A stretch of DNA of 64,000 nt from Catenibacillus scindens (GTDB lineage: Bacteria > Bacillota > Clostridia > Lachnospirales > Lachnospiraceae): assembly GCF_014202115.1 (NCBI RefSeq), contig NZ_JACHFW010000006.1, positions 1 through 64,000 on the forward strand, read 5' to 3'. The position numbers and the translations under genes were made by a program. The notes below the pieces were generated by a model. It was not told the DNA's origin. It made no database searches and saw only the letters and a list, made by a program, of their open reading frames with translations. Position 1 is the stretch's first letter, and each line of letters opens with the position of its first letter. Below, piece by piece: positions 33,556 to 43,351 of the stretch.

Positions 33556-35424
33556 TTAATTTTCCCCATCTACAGAAAGGGAACCGTCAGAATTTCTGCT
33601 AAACTGGCTGACAAAATTCCATCCGTCAGCCGTTGCCGATCTTAAAGGTTCGTGTCCAGCGGAGGAAGCCGATGCAAAGGCAGTCATAACATTTCCATCG
33701 CTATCCGCGAACAGGCTGACTTCCACAGTAAGATCCGGAAGATCCTCTGCGGTAATCGTATAAGTTTCCGCAGGTTCCATTCCCCATACGCCGGCAGTCT
33801 CATCAAATACAAAATTATCAGAAACATTGTTTACCTTAAAAAGAGCCGCTTCCTGCACATAATTATCCGCGCCGGGGAACTCAAAGAACGCGGCCAGGTA
33901 AGATTCCTTACCGCCAATTGCGTAAAATGGAACGCTTGTCTTGAATTCTGCGCCCTCTTCCATGCCAGAGTTAAAGCCATTCATAGCAATGGCTCCGGCG
34001 AAACGGTCGCTGTACTGGGAGGCTAAGGCCCATGTGCGCATACTTCCCATGGAAAAACCGGACACATACACTTTGGTGAAATCGCTTGCCGTCTCCGCGA
34101 TAATATGGTCAACGGCTTCCATGATCTTGGCGTTGTCCAGATTTTCATTGGAATAGTTTTCAAAAGAAACCAGATTAAAGCCTTCAGAGGCTGCCAGATC
34201 ATTAAACCCAGAAGACCATACCAAATTTTCCGCAGAACTGCCTGAACCATGAAAAGCGAGAACAAGGGGCTGATTTTCATCTCCGTCAACCCACTGATAA
34301 TAGGTTAATACAGATCCATCTGAAAACTCATAATCATTTTTAGTCTCGGTCAGGCCCAATTCCTCGTTCCCGCCAATTCTTAACAGGGACGTCTGGCAGT
34401 CCTCCACGCCCACGCTGGACTGAACTCTCACCATATAGTGTTCCATTACCTGATCATAGGCCTCAGTGACAATATCCGCGTCAAATCCCTGGGATACATC
34501 ACTTGTCAGCACCAGTGTTTCTGTCGTCTGATTCAAAGCTTCATAGGAAGATACCACCGCCTCTGACGCATTGATCAACGCCACCGGGATCTCCCTTCCA
34601 TCCAATTGGGTCAGATCCACACTTTCTTCACTGGATGGATTCATAAGAAGGGCCGCCGTAGGTTTAAACACTGCGTTTCCAAAAAACTGGCCGGAGCCGT
34701 CAACACCGGCGGACAGAGACTGATACACAAAGTCGGCCCCGGTGCCTTCTCCAAATACATACAGGCGTGTGTACGATCCGGGATAGGCCGCCGCATCACT
34801 CTTTCCGTATTGTGTATAATTACTTATTTTCTGTTCATTGTTTGTGCTGTCAGAAAAAAGATTTTTTGCCGCTTCCAAAGATGTAAGGTCATCTTCCCCC
34901 CATGTCTCGCCCACAGGATTAACAAACACAACCGCGCCCTGTTCAAGATCCGCGATAGAAGCCAGCCCTGAAGAATAGGCTGTTTCCAGAGCGGACGCTG
35001 ATGTGTAGGGCGTATTTCCGTAAACAACTAAAATCGGCGCTGCCGTTGCCCTCAGGCCATAAGAACTGTTATCCGGGACATATACATAGGCCACCGCTCC
35101 GTTTGAAAGTTTTTCCGGATGAATCGTTCCCTGAATATTTTCCGAAGGCTGTTCCACCGTCACATCACTGACTGCGGTTCCAAGAACACTGGCCGTCCCG
35201 GAAACCGGGGCTGTTTCTGTCTCTGATTCCGTCTGTGCCGGGGCGGATGTTTCGACATTTGGGGCAGTCTCTGTGCTGGCCTCGCTTTCAGAAGAACTTT
35301 CCACCACAACATTTTCATCGGATGCTCCAGCAGTTTCGCCGTCCTGTGAACACGCCCCCAACAGCGCCGCGCACAATACTCCTGAGAAAGCGACTCCCAA
35401 TGAACACATTTTTCTTTTTTTCAT
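33556..35424 (-). CDS. secreted lipoprotein esterase (alpha/beta hydrolase, PHB-depolymerase-like)
   Basis: A 622-aa lipoprotein from ATG 35424 (MKKRKMCSLG...), with AGGAGG upstream. Signal peptide with lipobox LLGAC, a ~70-residue Ser/Glu/Thr-rich spacer, a first region of unknown fold (~75-270), then an alpha/beta-hydrolase domain with nucleophile elbow VSGFSMGSM and a late His (SAGHEPLRS). It would act outside the membrane on an ester, for example an acylated glycoside. It is followed by the MFS and deglycosidase-like genes in the same direction, and is divergent from AraC-GH39 copy 3. Confidence 0.8.
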   Translation of the reverse strand: MKKRKMCSLGVAFSGVLCAALLGACSQDGETAGASDENVVVESSSESEASTETAPNVETSAPAQTESETETAPVSGTASVLGTAVSDVTVEQPSENIQGTIHPEKLSNGAVAYVYVPDNSSYGLRATAAPILVVYGNTPYTSASALETAYSSGLASIADLEQGAVVFVNPVGETWGEDDLTSLEAAKNLFSDSTNNEQKISNYTQYGKSDAAAYPGSYTRLYVFGEGTGADFVYQSLSAGVDGSGQFFGNAVFKPTAALLMNPSSEESVDLTQLDGREIPVALINASEAVVSSYEALNQTTETLVLTSDVSQGFDADIVTEAYDQVMEHYMVRVQSSVGVEDCQTSLLRIGGNEELGLTETKNDYEFSDGSVLTYYQWVDGDENQPLVLAFHGSGSSAENLVWSSGFNDLAASEGFNLVSFENYSNENLDNAKIMEAVDHIIAETASDFTKVYVSGFSMGSMRTWALASQYSDRFAGAIAMNGFNSGMEEGAEFKTSVPFYAIGGKESYLAAFFEFPGADNYVQEAALFKVNNVSDNFVFDETAGVWGMEPAETYTITAEDLPDLTVEVSLFADSDGNVMTAFASASSAGHEPLRSATADGWNFVSQFSRNSDGSLSVDGEN

Positions 35425-35642
35425 TACTTTCTCCTCCTTCTGAATTTCATCCCAATACATTAAGATGTACCCCGATTATAACATTATTGCATTTTTTTCA
35501 AAATGATCTCCCTTGTCCTTTTTCCTTATTGTAGACTTCCATTTTTTTGCTGTTTTTTTGCTCAGGGAAATTTTTTGTTTATATTTTTGCATATAAAATC
35601 TATAATTAAAACAAATTTTGGTCATTTTTAGGAGAAGATTAT

Positions 35643-37824
35643 ATGTATTGCCCGACATTTATTAAACTGAAATTTCCAAAACCTGAAGATTTATCCTGGA
35701 GCCCAAAGACAGAGCTGTTTTTTGTACCGGACGGCCGTATGGAACTGTATATAGGGAAAGACTCTTTTGATCTGAAAAGCGGAGAGCTTATCTGTGTCAG
35801 TCCTTTTGAACTTTATTCCATTAAAAGGGTTGAGGGACTTTGTCTCTGCCTTACTTTGGATCTCAAAGCCTTTGGCGCATACTGCCATATAGATACTCCG
35901 CTTCGCTTAAAACTCAATCCCGTTAATACTCCCCTTTCCCAGGATCACAGAGATACCTTACCTGCCGCTCATTCCCTGATTCCTCTGATTATCCAGGTTC
36001 TGAACACTATATTAAATGATCGCCTCCCTGAGTTAGCCCGCAAAAAAGCAGAATTTGACCTGCTGTCTGAACTTCTCCTCAATTTTGGTGAGCCAACTTC
36101 AGACAAAGAGAATAGGAGAGAACTTTTATCCGATGTACTGACCTATATTGAAAAAAACTACTCTACACCGATTGCGGTTCAGGATATTGCCCGTCACTGC
36201 CATATTTCCCCGGCCTATCTTTCCCACCTGTTTCAGGCCAAACTGAAAATGACGCCCTCACAATTTTTACAGCAGACAAGACTGAAACACGCAAAAATAC
36301 TTTTGTCACAGCCATTAACGCTAACCCAGACGGCCATAGCGTCCGGCTTTAAAAACCTGAGAAACTTAAATCACACCTTTATAAAAAACGAGCATATGCT
36401 CCCCGCCCAATACCGTAAAATCACCGGTCCACAGCAAAATACCGCATTCCTCCCCGACCTGGAACAATATTTAAAAACACAGACCAACATAACAATACAA
36501 CCCCCTGAGGAAAGGGCTGCCATATCACTTTCCTCCACCCCCGGCCACGAACTCCCGGAGCATCTTTTCAGACTCCTGGAACTAGGCCCTGCCACTAAGC
36601 TTCAAAAACCTAAATACAGACGTCTCCTCAAAGCGGTTCAGCAGCAGTTGCATTTTCAATATATACGTCTGACCGGAATTTTTGATCATGGGCTGCTTGG
36701 ATATATAGAATTGGGGGATCATATCAACTGGGACTTTTCAAATCTTGATGATGTTTTGGAATATGTTATTTCCAACGGCCTTACGCCCATCCTTACAATT
36801 TCAAGTATCCCAAACATACTCTCACAAAACGGCCAGTCCCAGTATTTCGGCTATTCCAACGTCGGTCTGCCCTCTGATTTTACATACTGGGAAACACTGA
36901 TCCATGACTTTTTAACCCATCTTCTGGAAAAATTCGGTCCGGATGAAATTAGCAAATGGAAAATGGCAATTTCCTTTTTACCCTCTTTTTACTTATCTGC
37001 AAGAGGCCAAACCTCCTGTTCCGAAGCGGAATACCTTCAGGAAATTATGCCCCAAAAGTATCTCTATTTACTGCACCGGACGATTTCTGATGCCCCGTTC
37101 CATTGTCAGTGAAACTGTTTTTTCCGGCGCCGAGAAGACCTCTTATATGCTTAATGCCTCACCATATCTGGATATGGCCGGCATAAGCATAGACAATCTT
37201 ATAAAGGAGATCCTTGAAAAGTTCCCGGAAACCGGTGAAAAAAGCAGTCTTTCTTTAACAGGACAATTTATACGGCGGCCTTTTTACTATGCCTTTTGGG
37301 AAATATTGAAACTACAGTCTCCGGTTCTTTTTCACAGTGAACATCTGCTTGTCACAGGTTCCCCTGAAAAGGTTGTGATTCTCGCGGTAAATGTACCATC
37401 ATTTTCATACCAAATCCACCTGCCCAGGGAAGCACATTTACATCTGCCCATATCTGTGGAAAGCGGGCACTATTACTCCAGTTTTGGCAAACCGCTGGAT
37501 CAATACGAAAAAAATATAAATGAAATTATTGGCGGAAACCCGCTTTCTCTGTCTGTATCTCTGGAAAATTTTCTGCCCTGCAGTTATTTACTTGAATGTA
37601 TCATTATTAACACCAGACATGGCAGCGCTTACGATGAATGGCTCAGGGAAGGGGCATTCACTCCCTTTGAACCTTCAGACTGTGAATACATTAACCACCG
37701 GACGATCCCGGCCCGTATTAAAAAAATTATCACTCCGGATGCAGGCACATACAATCTCAACTGCATTCTTGAACCTTGTGAGATCCGTATGATCTCGCTG
37801 ACAGCGATGTTCCCGAATAAGTAA
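35643..37824 (+). pseudogene. AraC-GH39 regulator (copy 3), frameshifted
   Basis: The first 489 codons encode a sensor region, an AraC helix-turn-helix (~165-265, ...FKNLRNLNHTFIKNEHMLPAQYRKI) and the start of a GH39-like barrel. The frame ends at 37112. The C-terminal part resumes in the +1 frame (SETVFSGAEKTSYMLNASPY... to 37824), aligning with copy 2 at FIRRPFYYAFWEILKL. Compared with copies 1 and 2, roughly 100 residues between the two parts appear to be missing, so a deletion near 37080-37120 rather than a one-base error is likely. The DNA-binding half may still be made. GGAGAAG precedes the start, and a TATAAT lies at 35601-35606. Divergent from the esterase gene. Confidence 0.75.
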
Positions 37825-37891
37825 AAATTTCGCCTTTATTTTTTTACTTTCCGGGGATATACTATACCCATCACCACAGGAGGTACTCCCA

Positions 37892-38400
37892 ATGAAACAG
37901 ATCATGGTCATTGATGACGATACATACATTTCAGATATGCTTAAAGAAGTCCTTGAAAAAGAAGGCTACGCCGTGTCCCAGGCATGGTCCGGGACGGAGG
38001 CTCTCTTGCGTCTTCAGACGAACCGGCCGGACCTGGTTCTTTTGGATCTTATGCTTCCAGGCCTGTCCGGCGAAGGTGTGCTGGCAAAAATCCAGGGTAT
38101 CCCGGTCATTGTCATCAGCGCCAAAGGGGATGTCAGTGACAAAGTTTCCCTCCTTCTTGGCGGCGCGGCGGACTATGTCACTAAACCTTTTGACGTAAGA
38201 GAGCTTCTGGCCCGGATCACCGTATGTCTGAGAAATGTCCCGGACAATGGCAAAAACTCCCTTCTCTCCTTTGAAAACATTAACCTGGATACGATCAGCC
38301 ATCAGGTAACTGTTGAGGATTGCCCGGTAAAATTGACAAAAACAGAATACGCCATCTTAAAGCTCCTCCTGGCCAACCCCTCCCAGGTCATTTCAAAGTC
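37892..38400 (+). pseudogene. OmpR-type response regulator, truncated in its DNA-binding domain
   Basis: The receiver domain is intact: acidic pocket Asp8-10, phosphoacceptor Asp52 (LLDLMLPG) and Lys98 (TKPF). The winged-helix domain begins (LTKTEYAILKLLLANPSQVISKS) but breaks off there. After about 38400 the frame runs on through sequence belonging to a histidine kinase in another frame and stops at 38650. The recognition helix is therefore lost. AGGAGG precedes the start. Most likely non-functional as a transcription factor, though a receiver-only product is possible. Confidence 0.8.
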
Positions 38401-39012
38401 TGTCATGATCTGCGCACTCCCCTCACCGCTATCTTTGGCTATCTGGAACTCCTTGAAAAAGAGGAGCTGTCCAAAGACGGGGCCCGGTATGTACAGATCA
38501 TCGGTGAGCGGGCCCGGACCATGGGCCTCCTGGCGGAAGAATTATTCTCCTATTCTTCCCTCACCTCCATTGAAGAAGATCTCCCTCTGGAGGATGTGGA
38601 TCTTTGTCAGGCTCTGGAGGAAAGTATTCTGGCCTATTACGGCGCTTTAACGGCCAGAAATATAACCCCACAAATCCACATGCCCTCAGTCCGGGTAAAA
38701 TGCCGTCTCAATAAAAACGCCCTGTCCCGGATATTTTCCAACATTCTCGGCAACGCCATTAAATACAGCAGCGGCGATCTCAACATTACTATGACCGATG
38801 ACGGAGAGATTATTTTTTCCAATACGGCCCCAGGTCTTGACCAGGTTCAGGTGGGGCGCTTTTTTGACCGATACTACACAGTAGAAGCGGCCCGCAAACC
38901 CGACGGAGGCATTGGCCTTGCCATCGCCCGCAGCCTGACGGAGGCCATGGGCGGCTCCATCACGGCCCGGTATGTATCCGGCCGCCTTTATATCCATATC
39001 GCTTTTACGTAA
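38398..39012 (+). pseudogene. sensor histidine kinase, N-terminal part deleted
   Basis: Starts within the H-box (CHDLRTPLTAI) and continues through the dimerisation helix, the ATP-binding N-box (FSNILGNAIKYSSG) and G-box (GGIGLAIARSL), ending at 39012. All membrane and sensor parts are missing. It directly adjoins the truncated response regulator in a different frame, so one deletion removed the end of the regulator and the start of the kinase. The stop codon overlaps a palindromic repeat. Confidence 0.8.
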
Positions 39013-39050
39013 CAATTCATCCCGCCTATTCCTGATGGCTAAACTGTTAC
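39009..39050. repeat. dispersed palindromic repeat, family A
   Basis: GTAACAATTCA...TAAACTGTTAC with an inner CCCGCC..ATTCCTGATGG block, matching the copy at 62851-62893. It lies between two convergent genes and overlaps the kinase remnant's stop. Confidence 0.6.
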
Positions 39051-39054
39051 GCTT

Positions 39055-40944
39055 TCACACATTCCGGCGGCGGTGAACACCAATAAGAACAAAGATCACC
39101 ACTTGGACAGCAACCAGACCAAGGACAATAGACACCCACCACTGGGAAGATTTTTCCACAGGTTCCACAGGATTTGCCTCACCTTCGGGGGGCGTAATCT
39201 GGGTTGTCACAGACACCTTCTGAGTGTATTCATTGCCCGCCTCATCCTCATAGCGGACCACAACCGTTCCTGTGGTCTGTCCATACTCTGAACTTTTCCC
39301 GGCGCTGCCTGTGGCGCCGCCCCCGCTGCCCACGCTTCGTGTCAGTTTTCCGATCAGCGTATGAAGTACGATCTCCGCATTTTCTCCCGGAACAATATCC
39401 CCGCCAAAAGCGGAGCCCGATCCTGTCACTCCATCCATTTCCAGAGAGCAGATCACATTTTTCACAAGACTGCCCCCTGTATTATAGACTTTGACAGTAA
39501 TGTCCTGAGCCGTCCCCGATTCCACCGAAGCCGCCATGGACGGCTGGTCTACAAGAACATCAAAAGAGGGCGTAATTTTAAGAAATATACTTTCTGAAGA
39601 GGAAAGGGCCTGGGCGTCCTCATCTGTAAATTCCATGGCCAGAGTAATTTTCTGTGTTTCTGAAGTCAGAGTATAACCCACTTCCATGGAAAAAGAAATA
39701 TTGCAGGTTCCCCCCGGAGCAATATAATCCACATAAACACTGTTGCTGCTGCCAGCCGGAAGAACTTCTCCTGTGGCGCTCTCATAGACAATGCGCACAT
39801 CTTCCACGCAGGATTTGGCGCTGGAATTTTTCAGCGTCACATAAATCTCCACGTCGTCGCCGGGATAGATTTCTTCTTTATCCACAGTACAGTCAATAAT
39901 CCTCAGTTTTGGCGGCGCCTGGGGATCTTCTTGGCCAGCGCCGGCCCCTCCCCAGGATACCGCGCCGCCGGAGGTATCTGCAATGCCTCCCATATCCATA
40001 CCGCCGTCAGGCAGCACATCCTGCAGCTCTCCAGTCTGGGATCCTCTTGTCTCATCCTCAAAAGTTTCTCCCGGAACCGTGTCCGTCACCTCAGTCTCGG
40101 CGGTTTCGCTGCCTCCGTCAGTCTCGCCAGGTTCACCGCTCTCCCCGGTATCTTCCGTTTCCTGGAACTCGCCGCTCTCACCGATATCTTCTGTTTCCTG
40201 GGACTCGCCGCTCTCCTGAGTATCGCCAGTGTTTTCGCTCTCTGAAGGCGTCCCGGTGTCTAAACCTTCCCCGGTTTCACCAACCGCGGTCTCGCCGCCT
40301 CCATCCTCACCAGCACTCTCGCCAGTGCTGCCGCTCTCTGTGGTTTCTTCCGGCCAATCCCCTCCGGTTTCGCCGGGCGCGCTTTCATCTGTCTGACTTT
40401 CTTCCTCATCCTGGCTGTAGTCTCTAAAAATCAGTTGGAGTTCTTCCTCCACCATGATCCTTTCCCTGCCCCCATCCTGATCTATATCCGCCTCAATGCG
40501 GATTAGCGCCGGGAACTTTCCGGCTGAGGTCTGACTTTTCAGAGCCGGCCTCCATTCCACAACCCACGCCTGCCGGGCGGGATCATTTCTGGCAAAGGCG
40601 TTTTTCGCTTTTATATCGTATTTTAATATTTTCATATTTTTTTCGGCCTTTTCATCGGCCTCAATAAAGACACGGACAGAACCGGGAACAACAGAGGAGT
40701 TTTTCGGGAGGTAGATCAGCGGCAGATACACGGTCTTATTTTTTACCGGCATATAAAGTTTTCCGCTGCCGTCTCCTGGAAAAATCATTCCCTCATAGAT
40801 ATTTTCATCGTCAATAGCAAAATAACTGTTGTTCCAGGAATGATCTGCAGCCAGGGCCGCGCCAAAGCCCGGCAGCCAGACGGTCAGAAAGACCACCGCC
40901 ATAAAAATAATACCTATCCGAAACCAATTTTTATGATTCATCAC
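39055..40944 (-). CDS. secreted, membrane-anchored protein with CARDB-like domains
   Basis: A 629-aa protein with a signal peptide (to about AALAA), an N-terminal beta-rich domain (~35-170), a ~150-residue acidic low-complexity region rich in Glu, Gly, Ser and Thr with repeats such as ESGEFQETEDTG, two CARDB/COG1361-like domains (~340-570), and a C-terminal membrane anchor with a basic tail (VHRRRNV). Such proteins act at the surface as adhesion or accessory factors. It is the last gene of the lipoprotein/ABC operon, overlapping the ATPase gene by 4 nt, so it probably works with that transporter. Confidence 0.75.
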   Translation of the reverse strand: MMNHKNWFRIGIIFMAVVFLTVWLPGFGAALAADHSWNNSYFAIDDENIYEGMIFPGDGSGKLYMPVKNKTVYLPLIYLPKNSSVVPGSVRVFIEADEKAEKNMKILKYDIKAKNAFARNDPARQAWVVEWRPALKSQTSAGKFPALIRIEADIDQDGGRERIMVEEELQLIFRDYSQDEEESQTDESAPGETGGDWPEETTESGSTGESAGEDGGGETAVGETGEGLDTGTPSESENTGDTQESGESQETEDIGESGEFQETEDTGESGEPGETDGGSETAETEVTDTVPGETFEDETRGSQTGELQDVLPDGGMDMGGIADTSGGAVSWGGAGAGQEDPQAPPKLRIIDCTVDKEEIYPGDDVEIYVTLKNSSAKSCVEDVRIVYESATGEVLPAGSSNSVYVDYIAPGGTCNISFSMEVGYTLTSETQKITLAMEFTDEDAQALSSSESIFLKITPSFDVLVDQPSMAASVESGTAQDITVKVYNTGGSLVKNVICSLEMDGVTGSGSAFGGDIVPGENAEIVLHTLIGKLTRSVGSGGGATGSAGKSSEYGQTTGTVVVRYEDEAGNEYTQKVSVTTQITPPEGEANPVEPVEKSSQWWVSIVLGLVAVQVVIFVLIGVHRRRNV

Positions 40945-41582
40945 CGCACCTCCCGCAGAACGCCCCCGTCCATCTCACAGACAGTATCACAAAGCACTTC
41001 TATGTCCTGCATATTATGGCTGGCCAGCAAGATCGTCTTGCCCCTTTTCTTTAAATCCAAAAGTACCTGACGGATCTGGGCCACACCGTTTTTGTCCAGC
41101 CCGTTAAAGGGCTCATCCAGAATAAGAAACTGGGGATCCTCCATAATAGCCTGGGCAATACCTAGACGCTGGCGCATCCCCAGGGAATATTTGCTCACCG
41201 GTTTTTTCAGCTTTGGGGGAAGCCCCACCAGTTCCAGAACACGGACAATATCCTCTTTGTGGATTTTTCCATTGAGGGATGCCAGAATGGACAGGTTGCG
41301 AAAGCCGGTCATATGGGGCAAAAAGCCCGGAGATTCAATAATAATTCCAGTATTTTTCGGGAAATCCCGCTGCCGTCCGATGACAACGCCGTCCACAGAT
41401 ATTTTTCCCTCATCGGGGTGCATAAAGCCGCAGATACATTTAAACAGCACCGTTTTTCCCGATCCGTTATTGCCGATGAGCCCGTGAACCTCCCCCTGGG
41501 CAAAGTCGTGGGTCACATTTTTTAGCACCTGATCTTCACCAAAAAATTTGCTTACATTTTCAATATGTACATAATCTGTCAT
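40941..41582 (-). CDS. ABC transporter ATPase (exporter type)
   Basis: A 213-aa ATPase with Walker A GNNGSGKT, signature SLGMRQRLGIAQAI and Walker B FLILDEPFNGLD. It is short, without extra domains, as in ABC-2-type exporters. It would energise the two membrane proteins encoded immediately upstream. Only 6 nt separates it from the previous gene. Confidence 0.92.
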   Translation of the reverse strand: MTDYVHIENVSKFFGEDQVLKNVTHDFAQGEVHGLIGNNGSGKTVLFKCICGFMHPDEGKISVDGVVIGRQRDFPKNTGIIIESPGFLPHMTGFRNLSILASLNGKIHKEDIVRVLELVGLPPKLKKPVSKYSLGMRQRLGIAQAIMEDPQFLILDEPFNGLDKNGVAQIRQVLLDLKKRGKTILLASHNMQDIEVLCDTVCEMDGGVLREVR

Positions 41583-41588
41583 TGTCCT

Positions 41589-42488
41589 TCACTCCTGTGT
41601 CCCGCCTGAAAAGTAAAAAGAATAATATTTCATCCGCCAAAGTACCAAAATGGCCATAACCAAAATCGCCCCTCCGAATATGGTGTAAGTATTGCCAAGG
41701 GTAGGCAGACGGTCGTAGCCAAAATCGTGGGAGGGAAAGGTGGCCTGCCTTAACGGGGAGAGCCAGCCGCACCAGATGCTGGCCCGGTAAGTGACTTCCC
41801 GGCTCAATTTAAAAACCTGAGCCAGCCCGTCTACATTTAAAAGGAATCCGTATAAATGAAATATAAAAGCCGCCCCGATGCCCGCAGCCTGATTTTTCAC
41901 CAGTGTTGCCAGATACATAACAAAAACAGCCACAAGGATGTATAAAAGCATAAGGACAAAAATGGTGATCATGCATTCCACAGGCCGGACCATCTCAAAT
42001 GTTTTAAGCTGGGCCGGGATAAAATAATCGTCGGCCAGCCCGGAATAGGCCAGCTTTGCCGCCGTTGGGCTCCACATATTGCCCACAAAGGCATTTTGAA
42101 AGCAAAAGACCATGGTCATGACAAGAATGAAAAAAGTGTAGAGCAGACTGGACGTTATAAGGTAGATCATCTGTCCGCCCACCCACACCCTCACCCGGAT
42201 GCGGATCAGGTAATAAGGCACGCTGCCGTCTAAAAAAGGCATATTCCCAAAAAGGAGGATGATTGCCAGGGCCACAAGCAAAATGGACGTTCCGTCGCCA
42301 AATACCCATATAAAAGGCTCAAAAATCTGCATGGTCAGGCCGTATTCCTGGGAAAAGCGGACCACATTTTCTGTCAGGAGAAAACTGATCACTCCGCCAA
42401 GACCAAAGGAAAGAATGACACGCCAGTTTCCCCGCCAGCGGGAATAGTGGTACAGGCACACCCGCCAGATCTGATAAAGTTCTCTCAC
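41589..42488 (-). CDS. ABC exporter membrane subunit
   Basis: A 299-aa membrane protein with about six transmembrane segments. The frame is open far upstream (to 42812) but overlaps another gene there. The start is taken as GTG 42488, overlapping the previous stop as GTGA and preceded by GGGAGGG, giving (M)RELYQIWRVCLYHYSRW. It has no recognised motif beyond the ABC-2-like fold. It forms the exporter with the next two proteins. Confidence 0.75.
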   Translation of the reverse strand: MRELYQIWRVCLYHYSRWRGNWRVILSFGLGGVISFLLTENVVRFSQEYGLTMQIFEPFIWVFGDGTSILLVALAIILLFGNMPFLDGSVPYYLIRIRVRVWVGGQMIYLITSSLLYTFFILVMTMVFCFQNAFVGNMWSPTAAKLAYSGLADDYFIPAQLKTFEMVRPVECMITIFVLMLLYILVAVFVMYLATLVKNQAAGIGAAFIFHLYGFLLNVDGLAQVFKLSREVTYRASIWCGWLSPLRQATFPSHDFGYDRLPTLGNTYTIFGGAILVMAILVLWRMKYYSFYFSGGTQE

Positions 42489-43351
42489 CGTCTGCTCCCT
42501 CCCATAATTTTCCTGAAAATAATCTGACCGTAACCCAGAGCCATAAGAACGCTCAATTCCAGCAAAAAGCCGGCGCATCCCATATAGCCGCCCTCCCAGT
42601 AATGTTCCTGGCGAAACCATTCTCTCGGATTTAATGTATAAAGACCGGACAAAAAACGTTCCGTCAGAATGATCAGCACATAGCTGACCATAAACGCGCC
42701 GCCAAAGGCCATGTACCTGCTGCCAAACAAAAGTCCCAGAATGGCCGCCAGCATGGCAAAGAGGGCCCCCGCCAGAAATACGACAAGCGCCTGGGGCCAC
42801 ATAGCCTCCCACCGCCCCGGCGCCGCCCCGGACACTGCCAGGCCGGTTTCTTCCCCGGATAAAAGCTGTGAGAGGGCTTCCATATCAAGACTGACTTCCG
42901 CCTTTGGCGGCGTCTGCTCTAAGGGGCCGTAGATCATAAACATGAGTCCGGCCGCCCCCATGTATCCCAAAAAAATGCTGCCGCCCCCGGACACTGCCGA
43001 TAAGATCACTTTGCTGACAATGTAGGGCCTGAGGCCGCACCGTCCCAGGTAGGACTTGATAAACCCGCTGCGCAGATCGGTCAGCACAGACAGCGCCGCC
43101 GGGAAGGCCGCTATCAGGGGCAGGCAAAAAATAAATGCCTCCGATTTGCATCCTGTATCCAGCATTGTCCAGTCATAGTCCCAGGACAGCCCCGATACAA
43201 GTGCCTCCTCTGAGGGAAACCACAGGCTTGTGCTGCCTAAAAACAGAACTGCCACAGTGGCCGCCGCGCTGCACCCGAAGGCCGGGGAGAAAATCCCCCG
43301 TTCCAGCTCCGAAAAAATTGCCCTAAGCCAGTGTATCCATGTCTTTTCCAT
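42485..43351 (-). CDS. ABC exporter membrane subunit
   Basis: A 288-aa membrane protein with about six hydrophobic segments and a large extracytoplasmic loop after the first (~45-65). Its start overlaps the stop of the lipoprotein gene as TAATG and its end overlaps the next subunit, so translation is coupled. Substrate unknown. Confidence 0.75.
   Translation of the reverse strand: MEKTWIHWLRAIFSELERGIFSPAFGCSAAATVAVLFLGSTSLWFPSEEALVSGLSWDYDWTMLDTGCKSEAFIFCLPLIAAFPAALSVLTDLRSGFIKSYLGRCGLRPYIVSKVILSAVSGGGSIFLGYMGAAGLMFMIYGPLEQTPPKAEVSLDMEALSQLLSGEETGLAVSGAAPGRWEAMWPQALVVFLAGALFAMLAAILGLLFGSRYMAFGGAFMVSYVLIILTERFLSGLYTLNPREWFRQEHYWEGGYMGCAGFLLELSVLMALGYGQIIFRKIMGGSRR

Noticed and set aside
39909-40427. 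172-codon plus-strand frame rich in Arg, Pro and Ser
   Set aside because: Antisense to the low-complexity acidic region of the CARDB-like protein; an artefact of the repeats.
42488-42812. N-terminal extension of the ABC membrane subunit
   Set aside because: It overlaps the preceding gene out of frame; the GTG at 42488 with GTGA overlap and GGGAGGG is the better start.
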